Below are positions 8,929 through 18,119 of a stretch of DNA of 34,753 bases, one piece after another. A program made the position numbers and the translations under genes. The notes under the pieces were generated by a model. It saw nothing but the letters and a program-made list of their open reading frames with translations, did no database searches and was not told the origin of the DNA. Within the stretch, counting starts at the first letter, position 1, and each line of letters begins with the position of its first letter. The stretch is taken from assembly GCA_027030065.1 (NCBI GenBank), contig JALVFK010000099.1, positions 1-34,753 on the forward strand, given 5' to 3'. This DNA comes from Desulfurococcales archaeon. Its GTDB lineage: Archaea > Thermoproteota > Thermoprotei_A > Sulfolobales > WANQ01.

Positions 8929-9972
8929 ATGGAAAAACAGAACATATTGTTAAAAACAAGTATGCTTATAGCATTATTATTAATAGTTACAAGTCCAGCA
9001 TCATTATCAATTATAGCTGAAGGTAAAGGTGGGATTACTCCTCCAGAAACCTTAATTCCGCCAGAGAAAAGCAATATAAAGTTAGTATCCGCAACGAATT
9101 CCGGATACGAAGATCTAGTACACTTACTAGTAGCAAGACCTAGACTTATAGGCTTCATAGATTTTAGTGCAGTTACAAATAAATTCCTTCCACAAATACT
9201 AAAGAGAACTACGTATTCGTATAGTGTATCTATACCATCGAATAAAGTATATGTCAAAGACGGCGAGCTTTACGTAACGGGCGTTAATCATTTAATAGTT
9301 GAAGAAAAAGCGTTCAAAATACTGGGATTCGATAAAGTAGACTTAAAAGACAATATAGTCGTTGTCGCATATATTAGAATACTAAGCGGTAAAAGTTATA
9401 GTTATGCACGTGGAGGCATAGGATTCTTCGGTAAAACAAGATTTGTGTCAAGTAGGAACCACTATCTTGGTACAACTTATTGGTTAAGTGTTCTAGGATC
9501 CTTTACTGGTAAAAAACTCTCATACGACTTCGAAGGTCATTGGTCAAAACTTAATGGTAGATGGTTCTCTTCCTCAACTTATAGGAAATTTACGTACAAG
9601 TATAACAAAACATACATTCTATGGATAGCAAAGGTTGGAAACTATATAGTAGGAGGAATAATTGATGAACAAGGAAGGAGTATAACAACAAGGAAGTTAA
9701 TATCATCGATGAAGTCATACATTAAAGAAGACAACGTATATAAGATAGATATAACAGCATATAATTCAAAAATAGCTATAAAGAGAATAGAAGTGTACAA
9801 GCTAGAACCAATACCAAATCCTATCAATACTAGTATAAAACTGGTTAAACCAGTAATATACTCGCCGAGATATGCTCTACTACAACCAATAAAGAACAAG
9901 GTAGTAGAGTTCACATTCTATAAGAATAATAACATAATAGAGTTTAAAGCATCGATAAGAACAAAAACATAA
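8929..9972 (+). CDS. Secreted/surface protein of unknown family (paralog of 20990..22015)
   Basis: N-terminal signal peptide-like hydrophobic segment; ectodomain shares RGGIGF(F/Y)G, YWLSV(L/I)GSF, YDFEGH, IPSN(K/Q)VYV(K/R)DG with the gene at 20990. Confidence 0.8.
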   Translation: MEKQNILLKTSMLIALLLIVTSPASLSIIAEGKGGITPPETLIPPEKSNIKLVSATNSGYEDLVHLLVARPRLIGFIDFSAVTNKFLPQILKRTTYSYSVSIPSNKVYVKDGELYVTGVNHLIVEEKAFKILGFDKVDLKDNIVVVAYIRILSGKSYSYARGGIGFFGKTRFVSSRNHYLGTTYWLSVLGSFTGKKLSYDFEGHWSKLNGRWFSSSTYRKFTYKYNKTYILWIAKVGNYIVGGIIDEQGRSITTRKLISSMKSYIKEDNVYKIDITAYNSKIAIKRIEVYKLEPIPNPINTSIKLVKPVIYSPRYALLQPIKNKVVEFTFYKNNNIIEFKASIRTKT

Positions 9973-10032
9973 TGAGAGTCTAAGTAGTAGTCATTACAAA
10001 CATCTTTTAAACCCAGATACATTTCTAGCTTA

Positions 10033-10284
10033 ATGGGAACAAGTATGAATGATATGAGTGATAAGCCTCAAGAGGAAGCCAAGGAATACAAAATAGGTAA
10101 CTTAGATAAGATATGGTTTGAATACGATAGTCAAAATGATATATTGTATATAAATTTTGGCCTAGATATAGAAGAAGCTGATGAAAGCTTCTTAACAGAT
10201 GACAACATAGTTATACGGTTAAGAAACGGAAAGGTTATAGGAATAACAGTATTCGACTTCATGAAGAGGATAGGACAAAGGTGA
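10033..10284 (+). CDS. DUF2283 family protein
   Basis: KIWFEYDSQNDILYINFGLDIEEADESFLTDDNIVIRLRNGKVIGITVFD is the DUF2283 pattern. Confidence 0.8.
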   Translation: MGTSMNDMSDKPQEEAKEYKIGNLDKIWFEYDSQNDILYINFGLDIEEADESFLTDDNIVIRLRNGKVIGITVFDFMKRIGQR

Positions 10285-10300
10285 ACGATTAGATAAGAAG

Positions 10301-10738
10301 TTAGGCTGTGATGACCTGTGTTTCGGCTGAACTTAATGATGTTTCGCCACGGACTGAGCTTCTAGGCTTACTACTCCGGTCTGCATAGTTTACTGTGTAG
10401 TCTTTTGGTTTTAGTTTTCCTAGTATGTAGTTGAATGCTTTCCATGGGTTGCTTTTTGCTCCACATGTATATATGTCTATTGTAGCATACTGGTATTCAA
10501 CCCATGTGTGGAGAGCAATATGGCTCTCCAAGACAAGAGCAATAACCGAAACACCACCCTTCAAACCACCAAAACGCCAAGACCTAACATCAACTAAAGT
10601 CATGTTAGCGAGTCTTGCTGCCTCCACTACGATATTCTTGAGTTTCTCTTCATCCACTAAGATTTCTGGGTCTATGTCATATAAGTTCCCGTAGACATGT
10701 CTTCCAACAATTCTATCCTCGAGTCTTTCTCTCATCAT
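10301..10738 (-). CDS. Arginine decarboxylase proenzyme (crenarchaeal AdoMetDC-fold type)
   Basis: [29 protein letters not shown]...[41 protein letters not shown]...NYADRSS; matches the pyruvoyl ArgDC/SpeD family with the ES|HIALHTW processing site. Confidence 0.88.
   Translation of the reverse strand: MMRERLEDRIVGRHVYGNLYDIDPEILVDEEKLKNIVVEAARLANMTLVDVRSWRFGGLKGGVSVIALVLESHIALHTWVEYQYATIDIYTCGAKSNPWKAFNYILGKLKPKDYTVNYADRSSKPRSSVRGETSLSSAETQVITA
10308..10357 (+). ncRNA. Candidate C/D-box guide sRNA (antisense to 3' end of the ArgDC gene)
   Basis: C GTGATGA (10308-10314), guide cctgtgtttcgg, D' CTGA (10327-10330), spacer actta, C' ATGATGT (10336-10342), guide ttcgccacgga, D CTGA (10354-10357); flanked by ggct...gctt. 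Confidence 0.8.
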
Positions 10739-10829
10739 CTCACTTTACCACGTATCATTGTTAAGGACTCTGTCGCTAAAACACAATAGACGGGGGTTTA
10801 AACGGTTTACGTTCCTAAACTATATGGGG

Positions 10830-11564
10830 TTATTCTTTGATGAAGTGAAGGGATATAACAGTTCTCCTCCTCTTCTTACCGTGTCTATCTATTCCTACCT
10901 CTTCAAAGCTCCTCTTCTCCTTAAAGTTTCCAAAATGCTTTAGTATTGAGACAAACTTATTAGCAGCTCCTTTCTCATAGAATAATATGTCAACATTATT
11001 GCCCTTATCAATAATGTCTACTATATTTAATGCTACTTCTTCAGGGATGTGTTTTTCTGCTACTTTTATGAATTGTCTGAAATCTCTTAGAAGATTCTTG
11101 GGTGCTCTCAATTGGACTAATACTGTATAGTCGCCGCTTCTCCTCATGATGCATCGTGGACAAATAGTTGGATTAAGTCTGATAACGACATCGTATTTTT
11201 GTGAAACCTTTCTACTAGCAATAAATGCTGAGATTTCAACTCTTACATGGGTATTCCATGAAGATTTAGTTAAGAACTCTATATTTGAAACATAGGGCTT
11301 CTCTACATAGCTGTAAAGTCCTCTAGGTTTCTCGAGATAACTTTCTATTACCCTTATTACAGCGCTGTCAAAGTCTAATGGCTCAGTCCATTTACCGTGA
11401 AGTTGTACTGCTCCACATACTTTACAATAATTAACTTTAATTATAGAAGGTATTTCAACAATTCTCCTCTCCTTTAGGAGGCAGTTTAAACATAATCCAT
11501 CTATTATTGGATTATCCTCAGATTCCTCTATGCCACATTTAACACAGAATCTCTTAGGCAACAC
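10830..11564 (-). CDS. NMD3-family ribosome export/maturation protein homolog
   Basis: N-terminal double CxxC zinc motifs: FCVKCGIEESEDNPIIDGLCLNCLLKERRIVEIPSIIKVNYCKVCGAVQLHGKW. Confidence 0.88.
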   Translation of the reverse strand: MLPKRFCVKCGIEESEDNPIIDGLCLNCLLKERRIVEIPSIIKVNYCKVCGAVQLHGKWTEPLDFDSAVIRVIESYLEKPRGLYSYVEKPYVSNIEFLTKSSWNTHVRVEISAFIASRKVSQKYDVVIRLNPTICPRCIMRRSGDYTVLVQLRAPKNLLRDFRQFIKVAEKHIPEEVALNIVDIIDKGNNVDILFYEKGAANKFVSILKHFGNFKEKRSFEEVGIDRHGKKRRRTVISLHFIKE

Positions 11565-11657
11565 CCTATACCCTTGTCGGCGTTATTTCATACTAGATAT
11601 GTTCCTGGAGTAAACGTTTAAAAACAGATATAGGAGTCAGAAATTTTGGGATAAGCC

Positions 11658-12014
11658 ATGGCTCGTTTATTATTAAGCAACAAAGTTGAAGGGCCATATG
11701 AATATGTCTTCGAACCGCTCGTTGAAAGTAATGTCAATAAAGCTATAGAGAAATTCCTATCAAGGTATGGCTACGTACGAAGAATACTAGTACATCCATG
11801 TGATAAGAGAAAACGTGTTATCTCATTAATAGTACTAGATAAGGATAAACGCGGAGAATATAAACGGGAGTGCTGTGATGATATAAGACTAGAACATCAA
11901 GAGTTTCTGGTCGATAGGGAGAAGATCAAGAATATCATTACCGAGATGCTAAAGAAAGTAATGGAGGAGTACACGGAATGTGCTAAAAAATATTCAAGTG
12001 AACTTATAATATAG
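11658..12014 (+). CDS. Hypothetical protein
   Basis: 118-aa ORF; stop abuts the convergent stop of the 12015 gene with 0 nt between. Confidence 0.65.
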   Translation: MARLLLSNKVEGPYEYVFEPLVESNVNKAIEKFLSRYGYVRRILVHPCDKRKRVISLIVLDKDKRGEYKRECCDDIRLEHQEFLVDREKIKNIITEMLKKVMEEYTECAKKYSSELII

Positions 12015-13877
12015 TTATTTTAGTTCAATAAGCTTCATGGATTCTAGGATCTTAAAGAATTTCTCTAAGTCTTCTCTTTCAACGGCATCTATACCATATT
12101 CTGCAATTAATACATGATATATTTCTTCAATACTTCTTTTACCGTCAGCTAGATTTAATGCTTCCCTGAATAGGACAGTTGCATATTTATTCTTCTTTTC
12201 CACGAGCTCTAAGAGTTCCATTATTTTATCCTTATATTCATCGTATAGACTTCTAGTAGATAATAACCCTTTGAACAGTTTGTGTGGACGTAGTCCATTT
12301 AATCTATTGTGTTCCCTCTTTATCGATTCCTTTATAAAACGTTCCTTAAAATACGCTGCCTTCTCATACCCGAAATGTTCTCCTACACTATCAAACGCTT
12401 GTGACAAGTATAGTCTTAATGTTCCTTCTATCTCCTCTCGTATTCCTAGTTCTTTCTCACTAGCCCTAAGTAGTCTTTCACTTATAAGGACGTTATAGTA
12501 ATCCGTTAATGCGTATAATAGGTACTCAATTCTATTACTGTCTTTACCGCTTATTGAGGAAACAAAATAAACACTCCCTAGTGCGGCCACACTTATCTTT
12601 GTTAACAGTATTGGATCTATATTCTCTATATCATCCATGTCTGTGTGATAGAATTTATCCGGCCACTGGTTAAGCATTGACGCAGGTATACCGTACGAAA
12701 TGAATACATCGTGGTCGCTCCCACCCTCATATACAGCTCTATCATATTTTATAATAGGTGATCTAGTAAGAGAGGAATAAGTCGATGGTGATGTCAACAT
12801 TATATGTATTGCTTTATCCAGTAATGCATCTAGGTATGACGGTACAGTTATAGACGAATTTATGTGATGTAGAGACGATTCAGTAACTTCAGGTTTAGCA
12901 CCAACCATATCTAAGTTGATAACAGCCCGTATATTTTGCAATAGTTCACTCTTAATAGAGAGAAGCCCTTGAGTGCCTAGGTATTCCGGAACCCACATAA
13001 AATATATTGAATAGTAGATGGAGGGAAGAGAACCATCATCCTCAATAGTCTTTGACAAGATCGTTGCAGCCTCTAATAATGCGGCAACACCACTTCCATT
13101 ATCATGCGCACCAGGTTTCGGATGACACATGTGTGCGATTAGAGCATAGCCTTCACGTTTTTCCCCAGCGTACCTAGCTATAACCACGGGTAGTATCGGG
13201 TTGAAATCATATTCTGTAGCAATCCTTACTCTCAGTACAACTTTCTCTTTTTCCTCTAGATATCTTAGCAGTTGCCTAGCTATCCTATTAGATATGCTTA
13301 AACCTATGGTCTTAGCTTCTCGGGCTTCATCCAATGTTAGGAACAAACCAGCATAGGGTACAGCTTCATCTGGTGCCCCCCGCCTATAATAGATAATCCC
13401 TAGGGCTCCATGTTTTGAAGCTTCCTTATACACATAATAGGGTTGCCCATATGCTAAAACAAACTTGCCTTCAACGTTTTTTCCATTATAGTCTTCGGGC
13501 CTAGTACCTCTTCCGATACTAATAAGTTCGCCTTCAAGCCACCCGTTAGTTGCTGGACTATGAGCTAAAACCATTGTTGGATGATCATCTAGTTTCAACA
13601 GTCTCTGTTGTCTTGGTTTCACAAGCCATAATTCGGCGTCATATATGTTCCAGCCAACTGGTATCTTAAATAATCCTAGATCAATGTTTTTATCAATTCT
13701 AATTAATTCGTTCTCTACATCTAGTTCTTCTAACACGGACACAATATATTTAGCTACCTCCACGAGTCCCTTGGATCCTTGGATTCTATGATACTCAGTT
13801 ATATGTTTCAAATAGCTATAGAGTCTCCTATATGATGAATATTGATACAATTGTTTAAGAATGCTAGTAAAGTTCAA
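12015..13877 (-). CDS. DUF4910/M28-like aminopeptidase with PA-like insert
   Basis: AHMCHPKPGAHDNGSGVAALLEAATIL, VINLDMVGAKPE, YEGGSDHDVFISYGIPASML metal-ligand context; C-terminal winged-helix-like region. Confidence 0.82.
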   Translation of the reverse strand: MNFTSILKQLYQYSSYRRLYSYLKHITEYHRIQGSKGLVEVAKYIVSVLEELDVENELIRIDKNIDLGLFKIPVGWNIYDAELWLVKPRQQRLLKLDDHPTMVLAHSPATNGWLEGELISIGRGTRPEDYNGKNVEGKFVLAYGQPYYVYKEASKHGALGIIYYRRGAPDEAVPYAGLFLTLDEAREAKTIGLSISNRIARQLLRYLEEKEKVVLRVRIATEYDFNPILPVVIARYAGEKREGYALIAHMCHPKPGAHDNGSGVAALLEAATILSKTIEDDGSLPSIYYSIYFMWVPEYLGTQGLLSIKSELLQNIRAVINLDMVGAKPEVTESSLHHINSSITVPSYLDALLDKAIHIMLTSPSTYSSLTRSPIIKYDRAVYEGGSDHDVFISYGIPASMLNQWPDKFYHTDMDDIENIDPILLTKISVAALGSVYFVSSISGKDSNRIEYLLYALTDYYNVLISERLLRASEKELGIREEIEGTLRLYLSQAFDSVGEHFGYEKAAYFKERFIKESIKREHNRLNGLRPHKLFKGLLSTRSLYDEYKDKIMELLELVEKKNKYATVLFREALNLADGKRSIEEIYHVLIAEYGIDAVEREDLEKFFKILESMKLIELK

Positions 13878-14007
13878 GACACACGCACCACACGGCTTGT
13901 ACTTACTTCCATGTATTACATGTTATATAATGTATCTAAAAGTTAATTAATAAATAAGGATAATACATCATAGTGTATATACCCTAGAGTATCAGAGATG
14001 AAAGCCC

Positions 14008-14235
14008 ATGGTTAAACCAGAAGAACTCTTAGAAATGAAGAATCTTGTAAAGAGTGCTATAGAAAAAGCTTATGATACAGAAATAATAGAGATAAAGGTA
14101 ACCGAGCTAGATGCCACAGGAAGAGATAATATCATAACATTGAAAGGTGAATGGGATTCAAAGACAGGCCGTGGCGGAAAATTCGAAGCCCGCATAAGGG
14201 AAGGAGAAGTATTGTTCCTTAAAATAGAAGTCTAA
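14008..14235 (+). CDS. Hypothetical small protein (75 aa)
   Basis: MVKPEELLEMKNLVKSAIEKAYDTEIIEIKVTELDATGRDNIITLKGEW...; coding composition. Confidence 0.6.
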   Translation: MVKPEELLEMKNLVKSAIEKAYDTEIIEIKVTELDATGRDNIITLKGEWDSKTGRGGKFEARIREGEVLFLKIEV

Positions 14236-14248
14236 CTACAATATTCTC

Positions 14249-15265
14249 CTATCGCTGTGCTATCATTTTTCGATGGATTTCCAAGATCTCTCTACTCGTT
14301 ATAGTGTTTTTCTTTAATCTCAGCATATTTACCTTGTATTCAAGGTCTAATTCGGTTGGAACGCCAAGGTTCCTTAATCGTCCTCTAGCTTCGTAAATAC
14401 CATGTGAGCCCTTAAGCGCTTTTGCTATCTTGGAGTGATTGTATACGGATTCTACAGTGAAGAACAAAGTCATCATCATTTCGAGGCCTAATTTAACTTC
14501 TCTCGTTCCTCCCCTAATATTATGGTACCCTCTCTGCCCGTTGAAAACTAGTAATGGCATAAGGCTCGCTTCCGTGTGGGCTTGTCTTACAATGTCTTTG
14601 AGTAATCTATAGTCTTCTAAGGTTAGCGCTAGGGCTCCTACAAATCCCTTAGCTCTCATTAGCTCTGCTACGTATTCTTCTAAAGTATCTTTATCGAGTT
14701 CTCCATCGCCACCAAGACCAAAAACCCCTATGTATCCCCTTATCCCAGTCTCTTTTGCGGCATCGTGTATTGCAGCAAGAGCTAAATGATCTAGTAGAGG
14801 GCTCCATAGTTCTTCCTCAAATCCCTTGGCTAAAACGTCCCCTCCAACATCTATGCCAATAATAGTATCTACACTAAGATATTTTATAGAATTGACTAGC
14901 CCGCTTACTAGACTCTTATATCCTCCAGAAGCATCATAAACTATTATAGGAGTTTTCAAGATCCTCCATACTCTTGAAACCTGGGGAACCACTATAACGC
15001 CCTTATGTACGGCATAGGTTTCGCCGAGAATAATCCCATAATCTTCTCCAAACAATATATTACCATTGAAATCGGCTAGGCTCAGAGGACCAGGTACGGG
15101 ATCAATAACGTATCTCTCCCAAGGTATTGAGGCAAGATAGGCTCTTATACCGTCCCTTCTAAGAGCATTATAGATACTTGAAGCCCCTACTATATCGCCT
15201 CCGCCACCAATTGCGAGAACTATTGCTCGCTTTATATCACCAAAGAGTCCGCTTAGAAAGGTCAT
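14249..15265 (-). CDS. DUF1152 family protein
   Basis: VLAIGGGGDIVGASSIYNALRRDGIRAYLASIPWERYVIDPVPGPLSL is diagnostic of DUF1152. Confidence 0.85.
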   Translation of the reverse strand: MTFLSGLFGDIKRAIVLAIGGGGDIVGASSIYNALRRDGIRAYLASIPWERYVIDPVPGPLSLADFNGNILFGEDYGIILGETYAVHKGVIVVPQVSRVWRILKTPIIVYDASGGYKSLVSGLVNSIKYLSVDTIIGIDVGGDVLAKGFEEELWSPLLDHLALAAIHDAAKETGIRGYIGVFGLGGDGELDKDTLEEYVAELMRAKGFVGALALTLEDYRLLKDIVRQAHTEASLMPLLVFNGQRGYHNIRGGTREVKLGLEMMMTLFFTVESVYNHSKIAKALKGSHGIYEARGRLRNLGVPTELDLEYKVNMLRLKKNTITSREILEIHRKMIAQR

Positions 15266-15801
15266 GCTTGATCATGAATATCAGAGATCCCCCTAACATA
15301 TAAATATATAGTTCCCTGCCATGTACCGTTTCCATCCACGTGAACGGGACTCCATCCGGGAATCTCAAAATCTAATGTTATGATCCTTGTCCCGACCCGT
15401 AGTTCTCTCTTAAGCTTTGGTTTAAGCATATTGTTTACGCTTGTAAGCAAGTACATATAAACTACTGTTGCTTCGCGTAATGGTATTTCGAAGAAGTTTC
15501 CATGGATTATTTCTACAAAGTCTTCTAATCCTTCCTCTCTTACACGTTTTCTCGCCTTCTCTATTAAATCCTTTCTTATCTCAATACATACGGATTTTAC
15601 ACCATATCTTTTTGCAGCCTCTATAGCTACACGTCCATCCCCACAGCCTAAATCGTAGAATACATCATTTTTACCGAGCTTAGCGATACGGAATATCTTG
15701 TCTATTACATGATCTCTTGTAGGCACCCATGGCACATAGGGTTGAGTGGGTATAGTTACGTAGAGAAAGCCTAGTCCCGCTATTGTGTATCGCATACGCA
15801 T
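15262..15801 (-). CDS. aKMT-like SAM-dependent (protein lysine) methyltransferase
   Basis: PYVPWVPTRDHVIDKIFRIAKLGKNDVFYDLGCGDGRVAIEAAK...GNFFEIPLREATVVYMYLLTSVNNMLKPKLKRELRVGTRIITLDFEIPGWSP resembles Sulfolobus aKMT; overlaps the downstream DUF1152 start by 4 nt. Confidence 0.82.
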   Translation of the reverse strand: MRMRYTIAGLGFLYVTIPTQPYVPWVPTRDHVIDKIFRIAKLGKNDVFYDLGCGDGRVAIEAAKRYGVKSVCIEIRKDLIEKARKRVREEGLEDFVEIIHGNFFEIPLREATVVYMYLLTSVNNMLKPKLKRELRVGTRIITLDFEIPGWSPVHVDGNGTWQGTIYLYVRGISDIHDQA

Positions 15802-15938
15802 ATTAGTGTACGCCTCATATTAGTGCTCTCCCGTACTGAAACCAATAGTTTACTTACGCTAGCAATAATTTTAAAACTTTTATAATCGGAGAAAAAGAAG
15901 AATTATAAGATAAGTAAGAGGTTCATTGATAATAGGGC

Positions 15939-17156
15939 TTAGCGGGCTGAGAATTCCTCTATGGCCTGTTTTATTCTCCTTGCACCCTCTCTTATGTCAT
16001 CAAAGCTTGTTGCAAAGCTAAATCGAATAAACCCTTCACCAGCTGTATCAGGGAAGGCTGTTCCAGGCAGTATTACGACCCCATACTTCTCAAGTAATGT
16101 ATCGGCAAATTCCTTAGAATTCTTCATACCAGTTCTGCTTATTGCTTCAGATACATTAGGAAACATGTAGAAGGTACCCGGACTACGCCAAACGTCGAAG
16201 CCAGGTATTTCTCTTAGTAATTCGTAGAGGAGATCTCTTCTCTTCCTAAATATTTCTATCATTTCTCGAACAGGTTTCCAGTCGCCCTTTAAAGCGGCTA
16301 TGCCAGCTTTTTGTGCAAAACTCACAGCACAACTGTAAACGTTTACAGCTAAATCTATGACTCTATCTATTATCTCTTTTCTAACCGCTAAGTATCCGAG
16401 ACGCCAGCCAGTCATAGCAAAGGTTTTGGAGAACCCGTTAACATATACCACATAGTCTCTCCAATCACTAAAAGATAAGACGCTCTTAAATTCTCCATCA
16501 TATACGAAGTTATCGTATATTTCGTCTGCTATTATCACGATGTTCTTTCGTCTCGCGAGTTCTAATAGTTCGTCAACTTGTTTGGGCGTAAAGACAGCGC
16601 CCGTAGGATTGTGTGGATTGTTTAGTACTAGTACCTTGGTCTTACTAGATATCTTATCCTCTATGAGCTCTAAGTCTAGGCTAAACCCTTTAGAACCGCC
16701 TTCCCATTTAAGTGGTACATATACTGGTTTACCATGAAACAACTTTACTACTTGGGCATATGCCGGGTAGCTTGGCTCCGGTATAATTACTTCTACTCCC
16801 TCCTTTACATAAAGCGCTAGTGCTAGTAAAATAGCCGTTTTTGCTCCAGTAGTAACAACTATTTCGTCTGGCGAGAGTTCGGCACCATATTGGTCATTGA
16901 GGTAGTCTGCTATAGCCTGCCTTAACTCAAAAATACCTGCTGTTTCGGTATAACCTGTAAATCCTTCATCAAGAGCTTTCTTTGCAGCTTCTCTGATATG
17001 CTTTGGTGTCGGAAAGTCGGGTTGACCTATACCAAAGCTAACTATCTTCATACCCTTTCTAGCAAGTTCTTTTGCTCTTGCTAGATAAGCGAAAGCACCT
17101 TCACCACTTATATCGTAGAGATGTTTTGAGACTTGTAAAGTAGGTTTCGAAGACAA
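15939..17156 (-). CDS. Class I/II PLP aminotransferase (aspartate aminotransferase-like)
   Basis: SFGIGQPDFPTPKHIREAA, NNPHNPTGAVF, VNGFSKTFAMTGWRLGYLA (PLP lysine), FIRFSFA. Confidence 0.92.
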   Translation of the reverse strand: MSSKPTLQVSKHLYDISGEGAFAYLARAKELARKGMKIVSFGIGQPDFPTPKHIREAAKKALDEGFTGYTETAGIFELRQAIADYLNDQYGAELSPDEIVVTTGAKTAILLALALYVKEGVEVIIPEPSYPAYAQVVKLFHGKPVYVPLKWEGGSKGFSLDLELIEDKISSKTKVLVLNNPHNPTGAVFTPKQVDELLELARRKNIVIIADEIYDNFVYDGEFKSVLSFSDWRDYVVYVNGFSKTFAMTGWRLGYLAVRKEIIDRVIDLAVNVYSCAVSFAQKAGIAALKGDWKPVREMIEIFRKRRDLLYELLREIPGFDVWRSPGTFYMFPNVSEAISRTGMKNSKEFADTLLEKYGVVILPGTAFPDTAGEGFIRFSFATSFDDIREGARRIKQAIEEFSAR

Positions 17157-17330
17157 TAGGCTTTGTCACCGGGAAAACTATTCAGCATACACTTAAATCT
17201 ATTTTACGGTCTATAGATAATGTGATCTTTACTTAGGTAAAATATATTGAATACCTAATACTTAATAAATGTGACGTAAGTACTATACCAATGAACCAAA
17301 CTAAGTGACTCTCAAAGAGAGGCATAGAAA

Positions 17331-17996
17331 ATGAAGAAGCAGAGAGTTCTTCTTAGGGTAAAAGAGTTTGAACCCGTAGAGAAGAAATTCGATGATACGA
17401 GCATCCTACTCTTAAGGCCCGTGAGAGAAGACTGGCTAGAAGAAGTAGTTGAAATAAAAGAAGGAGAAGACGTACACGATAAGCTACACGAACTATTAGA
17501 CCGGAAGTTAAATGAATTTATTCAAGGAAGAAAAGATGTATTCACCGAAATAGAAGCCAGTATGCCGGGCTTAACAGTAAAAGTAGGTGGTGGAGATTAT
17601 ACGGGGAGAATCATAGCTCTTAGTCCACGACCCTCAAAACTATTGAGAATAGGCATCATAGAGGAAAACCAGATGCAATCAAATAAGAACCAGGTTGAAG
17701 GGGGCGCGAGTTCCAATGTTTCTCAAGCATTTAAATTACCTATAGATAAAGCAAAATGGTATGACGTTGACGAGGACCTCTACTTATTTGAGGGATTCGT
17801 ACTATCAAAAAAGCAGTGGAAAGCTATAGTATTCGTAACAGAACACGGTGAGCGGGTACTATTACCAGGCGATTTTGAAACCAAAACAATAGTCTTAGAG
17901 ACAGCTGGGAAAAAGACATCTAGAGCTAAGAAGAAGGCCAAGAGGAAGAAGAGGAAAACTAAAAAGAAACGTAAGAAGAAGAAAGGGAAAGGGTGA
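17331..17996 (+). CDS. Hypothetical protein with strongly lysine-rich C-terminal tail
   Basis: 221 aa; C-terminus GKKTSRAKKKAKRKKRKTKKKRKKKKGKG. Confidence 0.75.
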   Translation: MKKQRVLLRVKEFEPVEKKFDDTSILLLRPVREDWLEEVVEIKEGEDVHDKLHELLDRKLNEFIQGRKDVFTEIEASMPGLTVKVGGGDYTGRIIALSPRPSKLLRIGIIEENQMQSNKNQVEGGASSNVSQAFKLPIDKAKWYDVDEDLYLFEGFVLSKKQWKAIVFVTEHGERVLLPGDFETKTIVLETAGKKTSRAKKKAKRKKRKTKKKRKKKKGKG

Positions 17997-18023
17997 GGAG
18001 AAACCCCGTCTAGGACTAAAAAG

Positions 18024-18078
18024 ATGACCGGGCACCAGTAACCGATTAGGCGATGATGTACGCGCCGGAATCTAACAG
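18024..18078 (+). ncRNA. Possible C/D-like or structured ncRNA (weak)
   Basis: Locally GC-rich stretch with degenerate boxes: AAGATGA-ccgggcaccagtaa-CCGA-ttaggcg-ATGATGT-acgcgccggaat-CTAA. Boxes D/D' imperfect. Confidence 0.3.
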
Positions 18079-18119
18079 AAAACAATTAAGGTGAAGAATG
18101 GCCAGGGGCTGAGCCCTTT

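Noticed and set aside
8817-9257. 146-aa minus-strand ORF
   Set aside because: Antisense to the secreted-protein gene, whose + frame shows signal peptide and paralogy.
13985-14045. GAGATGA...CAGA boxes near 13995
   Set aside because: Overlaps the start of the 14008 CDS with a 16-nt guide and no good C'/D pair; likely chance.
15898-15956. Possible C/D RNA (ATTGATA...CTGA)
   Set aside because: Only a weak C box and one D box; no convincing C'/second D; overlaps the aminotransferase stop region.
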